A stretch of DNA of 27,092 bases from an uncultured Oscillospiraceae bacterium (GTDB taxonomy: Bacteria > Bacillota_A > Clostridia > Oscillospirales > Oscillospiraceae): the NCBI GenBank assembly GCA_900769845.1, contig CAAGIF010000088.1, forward strand, positions 1-27,092. The letters run 5' to 3'. The position numbers and the translations under genes are program-made. Positions 1 to 6,368 of the stretch are shown here, piece after piece. Position 1 is the stretch's first letter. The number at the start of each line of letters is the position of its first letter. The notes under the pieces are model-generated. The model made no database searches. It worked only from the letters and a program-made list of their open reading frames with translations, and was not told where the DNA came from.

Positions 1-935
1 AAGCCCCCGTTTTTCGTCGTGGCGGCCGCCACAGTGTCCCCTGCGGTTTTCTCCACCGGGATACTTTCTCCGGTCAGTGCGCTCTGGTCCACTGCGCCTC
101 TGCCTTTGATCACCCTGCCATCCACCGGGATCCGTCCGCCGGACCGGACTATCACAGTATCTCCAACCCGTACATCCTCCACGGGAATCTCGGATTCCAC
201 GCCGTTCCGAAGGACATTGGCGGTTTTTGGACTTAAATCCATCAGTTTGCGGATCGCATCCCCTGTTTTTCCCTTTGCCCGGGTCTCCAGGAATTTTCCT
301 AAAGTGATCAGGGTCAGGATCATGGCAGCGGACTCAAAATACAGATTGCTGCTGTAATGCTTGACTGTATCCCAATCCCCGCGACCCATGGCATTGGTCA
401 TAGAAAACAGTGCAACCAGACCGTAGATCAGCGATGCGCCGGAGCCCACGGCGATCAAGGTATCCATATTGGGAGCGCGGTGCCACAGAGCCCGCAGACC
501 CTTGGCATAATACACCCGGTTCAGATACACCACCGGCAAGGTCAGGAAAAACTGCAGCAGCGCGGCGGTCATTCCGTTCTCTACCCCATGATACCATCCC
601 GGCAGAGGGAGCCCAACCATATGCCCCATGGTAAAATACATCAAAACCGCAAGAAAAGCAGCAGAACCGATGATCCGAATCTTCATAGGCTTCAGATCAT
701 CCTTTGCAGGCTGTTCTTTTTTCTGTTCTCCCGCCAGGGATATGCCATAACCCGCATTTTCCACCGCGCGGATCACATCCGCCGCCACCTGCTCCCGGGC
801 AGCATCCACCACCATGGTGCCCGCCAGAAGGTTCACCTCCGCCTTTGTAACGCCGGCTATTTGCCTGCTGACCTTTTCCACTCTGGCAGAGCAGGCGGCG
901 CAGGTCATTCCCGTTATCTGAAATCTTATTTTCAT
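1..935 (-). CDS. copA: Copper-type P1B heavy-metal ATPase, N-terminal part (runs off the window)
   Basis: The protein begins at 935 with an HMA metal-binding domain containing Gly-Met-Thr-Cys-Ala-Ala-Cys (residues 9-15), the Cu(I)-binding loop. A short charged linker follows, then the first membrane helices; a Met-Gly-His-Met segment there is typical of CopA-type pumps. The actuator domain motif Thr-Gly-Glu-Ser lies near position 65 of the window. The gene is open at base 1, so the CPC metal site, the phosphorylated Asp and the ATP-binding domain lie outside the window. By family it exports Cu(I), or a similar soft metal, across the cytoplasmic membrane using ATP. A GAGG ribosome site lies about 10 bases before the ATG. 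It is divergent from an HxlR-type regulator with 156 bases between the two starts, which suggests local control. The family call is firm; copper rather than silver specificity is inferred from the HMA motif. Confidence 0.93.
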   Translation of the reverse strand, partial: MKIRFQITGMTCAACSARVEKVSRQIAGVTKAEVNLLAGTMVVDAAREQVAADVIRAVENAGYGISLAGEQKKEQPAKDDLKPMKIRIIGSAAFLAVLMYFTMGHMVGLPLPGWYHGVENGMTAALLQFFLTLPVVYLNRVYYAKGLRALWHRAPNMDTLIAVGSGASLIYGLVALFSMTNAMGRGDWDTVKHYSSNLYFESAAMILTLITLGKFLETRAKGKTGDAIRKLMDLSPKTANVLRNGVESEIPVEDVRVGDTVIVRSGGRIPVDGRVIKGRGAVDQSALTGESIPVEKTAGDTVAAATTKNGG

Positions 936-981
936 CCTTTTGTTCCTCGGATTTCTCTGTTTTCTATCCCGGATGGAGATA

Positions 982-1010
982 TTGACAGTTTCATTGGTTT
1001 ATGTTATTAT
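982..1010 (+). promoter_or_regulatory. Promoter for the HxlR-type regulator gene
   Basis: TTGACA at 982-987, a 17-base spacer and TATTAT at 1005-1010, with TG at 1002-1003 forming an extended -10. Predicted start of transcription is near 1017, about 75 bases before the TTG start codon. It overlaps the leftward copA promoter. Confidence 0.75.
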
Positions 1011-1037
1011 TCTACCATTGAGTTATCCAAATCACAA
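1009..1037 (-). promoter_or_regulatory. Divergent promoter for copA
   Basis: On the minus strand TTGTGA (1037-1032), a 17-base spacer and TAGAAT (1014-1009), preceded by TGG as an extended -10. Its -10 shares bases 1009-1010 with the -10 of the opposing promoter, so the two promoters probably exclude each other. Confidence 0.65.
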
Positions 1038-1039
1038 GT

Positions 1040-1057
1040 ATGCACTATTTGGTGCAT
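1040..1057. promoter_or_regulatory. Palindrome, candidate operator of the HxlR-type regulator
   Basis: ATGCAC, a six-base centre (TATTTG) and GTGCAT form a perfect inverted repeat. It lies directly upstream of the copA -35 and downstream of the predicted hxlR transcription start. HxlR proteins bind DNA as dimers at inverted repeats, so this is the natural candidate site, but binding is inferred only from position and symmetry. Confidence 0.5.
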
Positions 1058-1091
1058 TAGTTCCCTTTTGGATACTATGGAGGTGAGATTC

Positions 1092-1463
1092 TTGTTTGAT
1101 AAAAACTGTCCTGTTGCGGCAACATTGGATCTGATTGGCGGAAAGTATAAGGCGCTTATTTTATGGCACTTATCCGACGGCGATCTGCGTTTTTCCCAGC
1201 TGCGTAAACTGATCGACAGCGCCACACCCAAGATGCTGACCCAGCAGCTTCGGGAGCTGGAAGCGCAGGAACTGATCCATCGGGAAGTATTCCCCGTTGT
1301 GCCGCCTAGGGTGGAGTATTCTCTGACAGAACTCGGCAAGAGTCTGATGCCCATTCTCATGGCGATGCGGGATTGGGGCGCAGGATACCTGCGTAACCAC
1401 GCGCTGGAACCCAACTGCACCATGATGTCCCGGCAATCATCTCCCAAGCCAATTCAACAGTAA
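1092..1463 (+). CDS. HxlR-family winged-helix transcriptional regulator
   Basis: This is a 123-residue single-domain protein matching the HxlR family from end to end. It has the N-terminal Asn-Cys-Pro-Val segment, Leu-Ile-Gly-Gly-Lys before the first helix, and a recognition helix with Thr-Pro-Lys-Met-Leu-Thr-Gln-Gln-Leu. The wing carries [13 protein letters not shown]. The start is a TTG at 1092, chosen because GGAGGTGA (1079-1086) sits five bases before it and because the product then has the family's usual N-terminus. An in-frame ATG at 1077 overlaps that ribosome site. Cys6 matches the position of the redox- or electrophile-sensing Cys of family members such as YodB. The gene ends 10 bases before degV, so they are probably co-transcribed. 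It likely controls the divergent copA; the effector is unknown. Confidence 0.93.
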   Translation: MFDKNCPVAATLDLIGGKYKALILWHLSDGDLRFSQLRKLIDSATPKMLTQQLRELEAQELIHREVFPVVPPRVEYSLTELGKSLMPILMAMRDWGAGYLRNHALEPNCTMMSRQSSPKPIQQ

Positions 1464-1473
1464 GGAGTTTTCT

Positions 1474-2316
1474 ATGAAAATCAAAATCATCTCCGACAGC
1501 ACCTGTGACCTGTCCGACCAGCTTCTGAAAAGATATGACATCACCCTGTCCCCTCTGACCGTCATTAAAAATGACGAGCAGTTCAAAGACGGCGTTACCA
1601 TCACCCCTGCCGAGATTTTTGAGCATGTGGCTAAGGGCGGCGCTCTGTGCACCACCTCCGCAAACAGTATTGGCGAATACCAGGAACTTTTTGAAAAGTT
1701 TTCTCTGGATTACGATGGCGTGATCATGATCACCATCGGCTCCGGTTTCTCCACCTGCTACCAGAGCGCATGTCTGGCCGCAGAAGATTATCCCAATGTC
1801 CGGGTCATTGATTCTCAGAATCTGTCCACCGGTCAGGGTCTTGTGGTTCTGAAGGCCGCAGAGCTGGCAGCGTCCGCAACGGATCTTGATGCCTTGGCAA
1901 ATGAACTTCGGGCCTTTACCGAAAAGGTGGAAGCCAGTTTCCTGATCGACAAGCTGGACTATCTGGTTAAGGGCGGCCGTTGCTCCTCTGCCGCTGCGCT
2001 GGGCGCCAACCTGCTGAACCTGAAGCCCTGCATTGAAGTGAAAAACGGCAAAATGTCCGTCGGCAAGAAATACCGGGGTAATTACACCAAGAGCCTGATC
2101 AGCTATGTTAAAGAACGGCTGGAGGGTCGGGACGATCTGGATGATAACATTATCTTCATCACCGAGACCGTAGTAACTGATGAATGCCACCGTGGTGTTT
2201 TGGAGGCTGTGAAGCAGTACGGCAATTTCCGCAACATCTACGAAACCACCGCCGGCTGCACCATTTCCTGCCACTGTGGCCCCAGCACCCTGGGCATTCT
2301 GTTCGTTCGCAAGTAA
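1474..2316 (+). CDS. DegV family (FakB-type) fatty-acid-binding protein
   Basis: A 280-residue protein of normal DegV length. It opens with Ser-Asp-Ser-Thr-Cys-Asp-Leu and has Thr-Ser-Ala-Asn-Ser near residue 62. Further motifs are Gly-Ser-Gly-Phe-Ser-Thr-Cys-Tyr-Gln-Ser near 92, Lys-Gly-Gly-Arg-Cys-Ser-Ser near 167 and a C-terminal His-Cys-Gly-Pro-Ser-Thr-Leu-Gly. DegV proteins bind a long-chain fatty acid; FakB members present it to the FakA kinase for phosphorylation and entry into phospholipid synthesis. No fakA-like gene is in the window, so a FakB role is family inference. The ribosome site AAGGAG overlaps the stop codon of the upstream regulator, which indicates one transcript, and a strong terminator follows directly. 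Confidence 0.93.
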   Translation: MKIKIISDSTCDLSDQLLKRYDITLSPLTVIKNDEQFKDGVTITPAEIFEHVAKGGALCTTSANSIGEYQELFEKFSLDYDGVIMITIGSGFSTCYQSACLAAEDYPNVRVIDSQNLSTGQGLVVLKAAELAASATDLDALANELRAFTEKVEASFLIDKLDYLVKGGRCSSAAALGANLLNLKPCIEVKNGKMSVGKKYRGNYTKSLISYVKERLEGRDDLDDNIIFITETVVTDECHRGVLEAVKQYGNFRNIYETTAGCTISCHCGPSTLGILFVRK

Positions 2317-2322
2317 AACCGC

Positions 2323-2353
2323 AAAAACCGCCGGAATCCGGCGGTTTTTTCTT
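2323..2353 (+). terminator. Rho-independent terminator of the hxlR-degV unit
   Basis: ACCGCCGG, loop AAT and CCGGCGGT form a GC-rich stem, with A5 and T5 flanks that extend the pairing, followed by a T run to 2350. It starts six bases after the degV stop. Confidence 0.92.
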
Positions 2354-2379
2354 GTATTTCCCGAAAGCTGTGCTATACT
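2352..2379 (+). promoter_or_regulatory. Promoter for the ThrE-type exporter gene
   Basis: TTGTAT at 2352-2357, a 16-base spacer and TATACT at 2374-2379, with TGC directly before the -10 (extended -10). It begins at the T run of the preceding terminator. A GAGG ribosome site at 2398-2401 precedes the ATG. Confidence 0.65.
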
Positions 2380-2408
2380 GATAGCATCATTGGATATGAG
2401 GTATCGTT

Positions 2409-3638
2409 ATGGATTACAATGCCCTACTGGATATGGCCACTGATCTGGGCTACGAGCTTGCCATGTGCGGCGCTGAAACCTTCCGTGTGGAGGAAAGTGT
2501 TACCCGGGTCATAAAAACATACGGCGTAGAATCGGAAGTGTTCTCCATCCCCAACTGTTTGATTGTCAGCCTGGAGACCCCCGATGGTGAGTCCCTGACC
2601 CGGATGCGCCGGATCGGCTATCACGGAAACGATCTGGACGGCGTGGAGGTATTTAACGCCGTCAGCCGCGCTATCTGTAACCGCACCCCAGCTCCCCAGG
2701 ACGCCAAGCAATGGCTGAAAATCGCGCAGAGTTACCGGAAGCATTACAGCCTTCCTCTTTATCTGCTGGGAGATTTTCTGGCAGCCTTCGGTTTTGCCCT
2801 GTTTTTCGGCGCCGGCTGGCTAGACTCCGTCTTCGCCGGTCTTTGCGGTATTACCATCGGTCTGATCAGCAAATTCATGGACCGAATGAAGGTAAACCAA
2901 TTTTTCAGCACCATTCTGTCTTCCTTTGCCGCTTCTCTTGCTGTGTATGCCCTAAGCGGTGTCGATGTAGTAAGCCATACCGACGCTGCTGTTATCGGTC
3001 TTCTGATGCTTCTGGTCCCAGGCTTGCTGTTTACCAATGCCATGCGGGATATCATTTACGGCGACACCAATTCCGGCGTCAACCGCATTGTTCAGGTTCT
3101 GCTGATTGCCCTGGCCATTGCCCTGGGAACAGCCGCCGCATGGTCCGTCAGCAGCAGTTTATGGAGTCACCAGGTATCCGCGCAGAACCTTTCTTACTCC
3201 CCCTTGCTGCAATGCTGTGTTACCTTCATCGGCTGCATTGGATTTGCAGTTTTGTTCAACGTTCACGGCATGGGCATCTGGCTGTGCGCCCTTGGCGGTT
3301 TTCTGACTTGGGCAGTTTATCTACTAGCAGAGCGCCTCGGCTGCGACATTATCGGCTGTAACTTCTGGGCTGCGTTTTTCGCGGCAGCCTATGCAGAAAT
3401 CATGGCCCGTATCCGGAAATATCCCGCCATTTCCTACCTTGTGGTTTCCCTGTTCCCCCTGCTGCCAGGAGCCGGTATCTACTACACCATGAGCTATGCT
3501 CTTGACAGCCAAATGAATCTAGCTCTTCACAAAGGCTTGCAGACCGTGGGGATCGCCGGTGTGATTGCCGTGGGCATTCTGCTTGTGTCCACCGCTGTCC
3601 GGCTGATCAATGTCTGGCGGAGTCAAAAACACATTTAA
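2409..3638 (+). CDS. ThrE-type threonine/serine exporter family membrane protein
   Basis: A 409-residue protein with two parts. Residues 1-115 are a soluble ThrE N-terminal region, including Cys-Gly-Ala-Glu-Thr-Phe-Arg-Val-Glu-Glu-Ser. About ten hydrophobic helices follow. The signature Val-Pro-Gly-Leu-Leu-Phe-Thr-Asn-Ala-Met-Arg-Asp lies near residue 200. The second half repeats the fold (ThrE_2 type), with Phe-Pro-Leu-Leu-Pro-Gly-Ala-Gly near residue 352. Many Firmicutes split these halves into two genes; here they are fused, as in the actinobacterial ThrE. The family exports L-threonine and L-serine by proton-driven transport, but the substrate in this organism is inferred. It is a single-gene unit between its own promoter and a shared terminator. 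Confidence 0.9.
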   Translation: MDYNALLDMATDLGYELAMCGAETFRVEESVTRVIKTYGVESEVFSIPNCLIVSLETPDGESLTRMRRIGYHGNDLDGVEVFNAVSRAICNRTPAPQDAKQWLKIAQSYRKHYSLPLYLLGDFLAAFGFALFFGAGWLDSVFAGLCGITIGLISKFMDRMKVNQFFSTILSSFAASLAVYALSGVDVVSHTDAAVIGLLMLLVPGLLFTNAMRDIIYGDTNSGVNRIVQVLLIALAIALGTAAAWSVSSSLWSHQVSAQNLSYSPLLQCCVTFIGCIGFAVLFNVHGMGIWLCALGGFLTWAVYLLAERLGCDIIGCNFWAAFFAAAYAEIMARIRKYPAISYLVVSLFPLLPGAGIYYTMSYALDSQMNLALHKGLQTVGIAGVIAVGILLVSTAVRLINVWRSQKHI

Positions 3639-3645
3639 AATTCAA

Positions 3646-3681
3646 CAGCCGGAAAGCATTCGCTTTCCGGCTGATTTCTTA
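3646..3681. terminator. Bidirectional terminator between thrE-type gene and sir2 gene
   Basis: CAGCCGGAAAGC (3646-3657), loop ATTC and GCTTTCCGGCTG (3662-3673) make a 12-bp perfect stem. T-rich tracts follow on both strands, ATTTCTTAT rightward and TTGAATTTT leftward. It lies between the two convergent stop codons, eight bases after the first. Confidence 0.88.
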
Positions 3682-4392
3682 TACCTGCTGAAATACAGTT
3701 CCAAGACTCTCGTGAAATACCAGATCCGCCCGGCAATCGTAGGCTGTTTCGTCCCGGTTGATCAGCACAAGCCGGTCACCCCGGTAGTAATTGATCAGCC
3801 CCGCTGCAGGATATACCGTCAGACTGGTGCCTGCCACGATCAACATATCCGCCTTTGAAATTGCCATAACGGCATTTTCGATGGTATCCGGATCCAGCCC
3901 CTCTTCGTAAAGCACCACATCCGGTTTTACGGTGCCGCCGCAGCTGCATCTGGGGATTCCCTGGGAATTTTTGATAAACTCCGCGCTGTGGAATTTCCCG
4001 CAGCGGACGCAGTAATTTCGCAGCACACTGCCGTGGAGTTCGTATACCTGCTTGCTCCCTGCCTTTTGATGGAGCCCGTCAATGTTCTGGGTCACCACTG
4101 CGGAGAGCTTTCCCTCCTGCTCCCACCGGGCCAACACCTTATGGGTAATGTTTGGTTCAAAACCCAGGGGCAGCATTTTCTCCCGATAGAAACGGAAAAA
4201 GTATTCCGGCCGATGCTCATAAAAGCTGTGGCTGATGATGGTTTCCGGAGAGTAGTCAAATTTCTGACTGTACAGGCCGTCCACACTGCGAAAGTCCGGG
4301 ATTCCCGATTCCGTTGACACACCTGCTCCACCGAAGAAAACAATGCGTCCGCTTTCACTGATCCATTGTTTCAGTTTTTCCAAATTACTCAT
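3679..4392 (-). CDS. cobB: Sir2-family NAD-dependent protein deacylase
   Basis: A 237-residue sirtuin of usual bacterial length. The NAD-binding Gly-Ala-Gly-Val-Ser-Thr-Glu-Ser-Gly-Ile-Pro-Asp-Phe-Arg lies at residues 22-35. Thr-Gln-Asn-Ile-Asp-Gly-Leu-His is at 101-108 and the catalytic His is His120. The structural zinc site is Cys128, Cys131, Cys149 and Cys151, and Gly-Thr-Ser-Leu-Thr-Val-Tyr-Pro-Ala lies near 190. It removes acyl groups from lysines, consuming NAD and producing O-acyl-ADP-ribose and nicotinamide. An AAAGGAGG ribosome site precedes the ATG. It has its own promoter, whose -35 is embedded in the terminator of the trmD operon, so it is transcribed separately. Acetyl versus longer acyl preference cannot be told from sequence alone. 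Confidence 0.95.
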   Translation of the reverse strand: MSNLEKLKQWISESGRIVFFGGAGVSTESGIPDFRSVDGLYSQKFDYSPETIISHSFYEHRPEYFFRFYREKMLPLGFEPNITHKVLARWEQEGKLSAVVTQNIDGLHQKAGSKQVYELHGSVLRNYCVRCGKFHSAEFIKNSQGIPRCSCGGTVKPDVVLYEEGLDPDTIENAVMAISKADMLIVAGTSLTVYPAAGLINYYRGDRLVLINRDETAYDCRADLVFHESLGTVFQQV

Positions 4393-4416
4393 CGCTGAAC
4401 CCCTCCTTTAATTCCT

Positions 4417-4445
4417 ATTCTAACCTCCGGGAACCAAAAAAGCAA
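4417..4445 (-). promoter_or_regulatory. Promoter for the sir2 gene, overlapping the trmD terminator
   Basis: On the minus strand TTGCTT (4445-4440), a 17-base spacer and TAGAAT (4422-4417). The -35 falls in the last stem base and T tract of the upstream operon's terminator. Confidence 0.55.
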
Positions 4446-4468
4446 CACCCACCGAAACCGGTGGGTGT
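4434..4468 (-). terminator. Terminator of the ylxM-ffh-rpsP-khpA-rimM-trmD operon
   Basis: On the minus strand ACACCCACCG, loop GTTT and CGGTGGGTGT form a 10-bp stem (4468-4445), followed by TGCTTTTTTGG. It begins six bases after the trmD stop. Confidence 0.93.
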
Positions 4469-4474
4469 AAAACT

Positions 4475-5224
4475 TTATTCCGCTGCAGCATCCTCTTCCG
4501 CCATCTCTTTCAGCAGTTTTTTATCCTGTTTGGAGGAAAGATCCAGCTTTTCATACATATCCGGGCGGCGTTCCCGGGTGCGGCGAAGCGACTGCTTCCG
4601 CCGCCACTGGCGAACTTTCTCGTGGTTTCCGGACAGAAGGATCTCCGGAACCTCCCTGCCGTGCCAGACGGCGGGACGGCTGTACTGGGGATACTCCAGC
4701 ATCCCGTTGAAATGACTTTCATCTTCAAAACATTCCGGGTCTGCCAGCACGCCGGGCACCATGCGGCACACCGCATCGGTCACCGCCATGGCAGCAATTT
4801 CACCGCCGGTAAGCACAAAATCACCGATGGATATTTCCTCGTCCACGCACTCGTCAATAAAGCGCTGATCAATGCCCTCATAATGCCCGCAGACAAGGAT
4901 GATGTTCTTCATTTTACTCAGCCGAATGGCATCCGCCTGACGAAATGTATGGCCGCAGGGGGACATATAGACAGTATGCACCGGACCGCCCGCCTCATCG
5001 CATATAGCTTCCCAGCATCGGTACAGAGGATCCGCTGTCATCACAGCGCCGCGACCGCCACCATATGGATAGTCATCGGTCTGATTCTGCTTGTTGGCGG
5101 TGTAATCCCGGATCTGGTGTGTCTCAATACGGATAAAGCCCCGCTCCTGGGCCCGTCCGAGAATACTCTCGGAAAGCACATCTCCTACAGTATCCGGAAA
5201 CAGGGTCATAATATCAATTCTCAT
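4475..5224 (-). CDS. trmD: tRNA (guanine-37 N1)-methyltransferase TrmD
   Basis: A 249-residue SPOUT methyltransferase starting Met-Arg-Ile-Asp-Ile-Met-Thr-Leu-Phe. It contains Gly-Gly-Arg-Gly-Ala-Val-Met near 60, Ser-Pro-Cys-Gly near 92, Cys-Gly-His-Tyr-Glu-Gly-Ile-Asp near 113 and Gly-Asp-Phe-Val-Leu-Thr-Gly-Gly-Glu near 135. The last two elements form the trefoil-knot S-adenosylmethionine site. It methylates G37 next to the anticodon and prevents +1 frameshifting. The ATG at 5224 is preferred over an in-frame TTG at 5242 because it gives the canonical N-terminus and has GAGGG upstream. It overlaps the end of rimM by 11 bases, indicating translational coupling. In many Firmicutes rplS follows; here a terminator follows instead. 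Confidence 0.97.
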   Translation of the reverse strand: MRIDIMTLFPDTVGDVLSESILGRAQERGFIRIETHQIRDYTANKQNQTDDYPYGGGRGAVMTADPLYRCWEAICDEAGGPVHTVYMSPCGHTFRQADAIRLSKMKNIILVCGHYEGIDQRFIDECVDEEISIGDFVLTGGEIAAMAVTDAVCRMVPGVLADPECFEDESHFNGMLEYPQYSRPAVWHGREVPEILLSGNHEKVRQWRRKQSLRRTRERRPDMYEKLDLSSKQDKKLLKEMAEEDAAAE

Positions 5225-5705
5225 CGCTGCGCATTCCCTCAATCAGCCGAACCTGCATCTCATTTTTTTTCATGTCAGTGGACAGGACAAAGGCTTTGAC
5301 CGCAGGAATCATGTATTCATGCTCACCCTTGACCACATACACGCTGTTGCCGGGATAATCCAATACATCGGTAATCTTTCCAATGTGATCACCCTGGCAG
5401 AATACATCCATACCGATAAGTTCTGCGGCAAAAATAACCTCGTCATCAATATCCTCCCGGTACAGTTCCACCACCTTGCCACGCATTGCCTGGGCGACTT
5501 CCATGGTGTCGATACCGGACAGTTTCATCAGGTTACAGGTTTTCTGCACCCGGCAGATCTCGATCTCATACTCCTTGCCGTCGATCCGGCAGCGGTCAAA
5601 ATCACACAGATCCTCGGGGCTGTCCAGCCAGGGCAGGACCTTCACCTCACCTTTGATGCCATGGGTGGTGACGATCTCGCCAGCTTCAATAAATTGGAGT
5701 TTCAT
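5214..5705 (-). CDS. rimM: Ribosome maturation factor RimM
   Basis: A 163-residue protein with an N-terminal RimM beta-barrel and a C-terminal PRC barrel. The N-terminal part has Gly-Glu-Ile-Val-Thr-Thr-His-Gly-Ile-Lys-Gly-Glu-Val-Lys-Val at residues 9-23. The C-terminal part has Leu-Ile-Gly-Met-Asp-Val near 95 and Met-Ile-Pro-Ala-Val near 132. RimM binds bS16/uS19 and the 16S 3' domain during assembly of the 30S head. An AAAGGAGA ribosome site lies seven bases before the ATG. The gene lies in the classical order after rpsP and khpA and before trmD, although a 95-base structured spacer separates it from khpA. Confidence 0.96.
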   Translation of the reverse strand: MKLQFIEAGEIVTTHGIKGEVKVLPWLDSPEDLCDFDRCRIDGKEYEIEICRVQKTCNLMKLSGIDTMEVAQAMRGKVVELYREDIDDEVIFAAELIGMDVFCQGDHIGKITDVLDYPGNSVYVVKGEHEYMIPAVKAFVLSTDMKKNEMQVRLIEGMRSDEN

Positions 5706-5724
5706 AATAATCTCCTTTTATCAC

Positions 5725-5793
5725 ACCGGAAATATCCGGGCAATTTTCAAATTTACATCCGGATGTGGAAAATGCGTGGTTCATCACCACGCA
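5725..5793 (-). other. Structured spacer between khpA and rimM, possible attenuator
   Basis: Reading leftward, TGCGTGGT, loop GATGA and ACCACGCA form an 8-bp stem (5793-5773) followed by TTTTCC. The self-complementary 12-mer ACATCCGGATGT (5766-5755) comes next, then CCGGA/TCCGG arms around 5738-5725. The first hairpin plus its short T run resembles a weak internal terminator that could lower rimM-trmD expression relative to the genes before it. This is inferred from sequence only. Confidence 0.45.
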
Positions 5794-5800
5794 CAATCCA

Positions 5801-6031
5801 TTAATCCACGATATCGACGGTGACCTTTTCGCCGGTGCGCTGTGCCACAGTCTTTACGATGGTACGGATCTCCTTGGCGATCCGACCCTGGCGACCAATC
5901 ACCTTGCCCATGTCACCCTCGGCAACACGAAGCTCCAGCACCTTGCCATCCTCAGAATCGAGTTCGGTCACGGTGACAGATTCGGGATCATCCACCAGAT
6001 TCTTTGCCATATACAGCAAAAGTTCTTTCAT
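5801..6031 (-). CDS. khpA: KH-domain RNA-binding protein KhpA (YlqC family)
   Basis: A 76-residue single KH domain with the Ile-Gly-Arg-Gln-Gly loop at residues 45-49 (the GxxG nucleic-acid-binding motif), followed by Arg-Ile-Ala-Lys-Glu-Ile-Arg. Family members bind many RNAs, often as a partner of KhpB/Jag, and affect cell elongation and division in Gram-positive bacteria. The ribosome site AAAGGAG lies in the 22-base gap after rpsP. The position between rpsP and rimM is the standard Firmicutes arrangement and supports the call. Confidence 0.95.
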   Translation of the reverse strand: MKELLLYMAKNLVDDPESVTVTELDSEDGKVLELRVAEGDMGKVIGRQGRIAKEIRTIVKTVAQRTGEKVTVDIVD

Positions 6032-6053
6032 TGCGCTAAACTCCTTTAGGGGC

Positions 6054-6293
6054 TTACAGCACGCCAGCCTTCTTCAGCAGACCACGGACAGTGTCGGTGG
6101 GCTGAGCGCCGTTCTTGATCCAAGTCTGTGCCTTCTCTGCGTTGACAGTGATGGTAGCGGGCTCGGTCAGGGGATTGTAAGTGCCGATCTCCTCGATGCA
6201 ACGGCCATCGCGGGGGGAGCGTGCATCAGCAACAACGATGCGGTAGTAAGGAGCCTTCTTAGCACCCATTCTTCTCAGTCTGATCTTAACCAT
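6054..6293 (-). CDS. rpsP: 30S ribosomal protein bS16
   Basis: A 79-residue protein beginning [10 protein letters not shown]. It continues through Tyr-Tyr-Arg-Ile-Val-Val-Ala-Asp near residue 20 and Gly-Thr-Tyr-Asn-Pro near 38, which covers the whole bS16 family. The start at 6293 is set by GGAGGTGA seven bases upstream; a longer in-frame extension has no such site and is not part of the family. bS16 is a structural protein of the 30S body needed early in assembly. A 75-base A/T-rich spacer separates it from ffh. Confidence 0.98.
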   Translation of the reverse strand: MVKIRLRRMGAKKAPYYRIVVADARSPRDGRCIEEIGTYNPLTEPATITVNAEKAQTWIKNGAQPTDTVRGLLKKAGVL

Positions 6294-6368
6294 GAGTTTC
6301 ACCTCCAAAATTTTTAAATCTATATATCGCAAAGCGAATTGCTTACAGCGAACGAAGGAATTGGTTTC

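Noticed and set aside
357..1091. Long N-terminal extension of the HxlR regulator frame
   Set aside because: It runs antisense through copA and lacks homology. The GGAGGTGA site and family length support the TTG start at 1092.
5225..5242. Earlier TTG start for trmD
   Set aside because: It would put six extra residues before the conserved Met-Arg-Ile-Asp-Ile start, and the GAGGG site would then lie inside the coding sequence.
6294..6332. Earlier start for rpsP
   Set aside because: The extra residues are outside the bS16 family, and GGAGGTGA is placed for the ATG at 6293.
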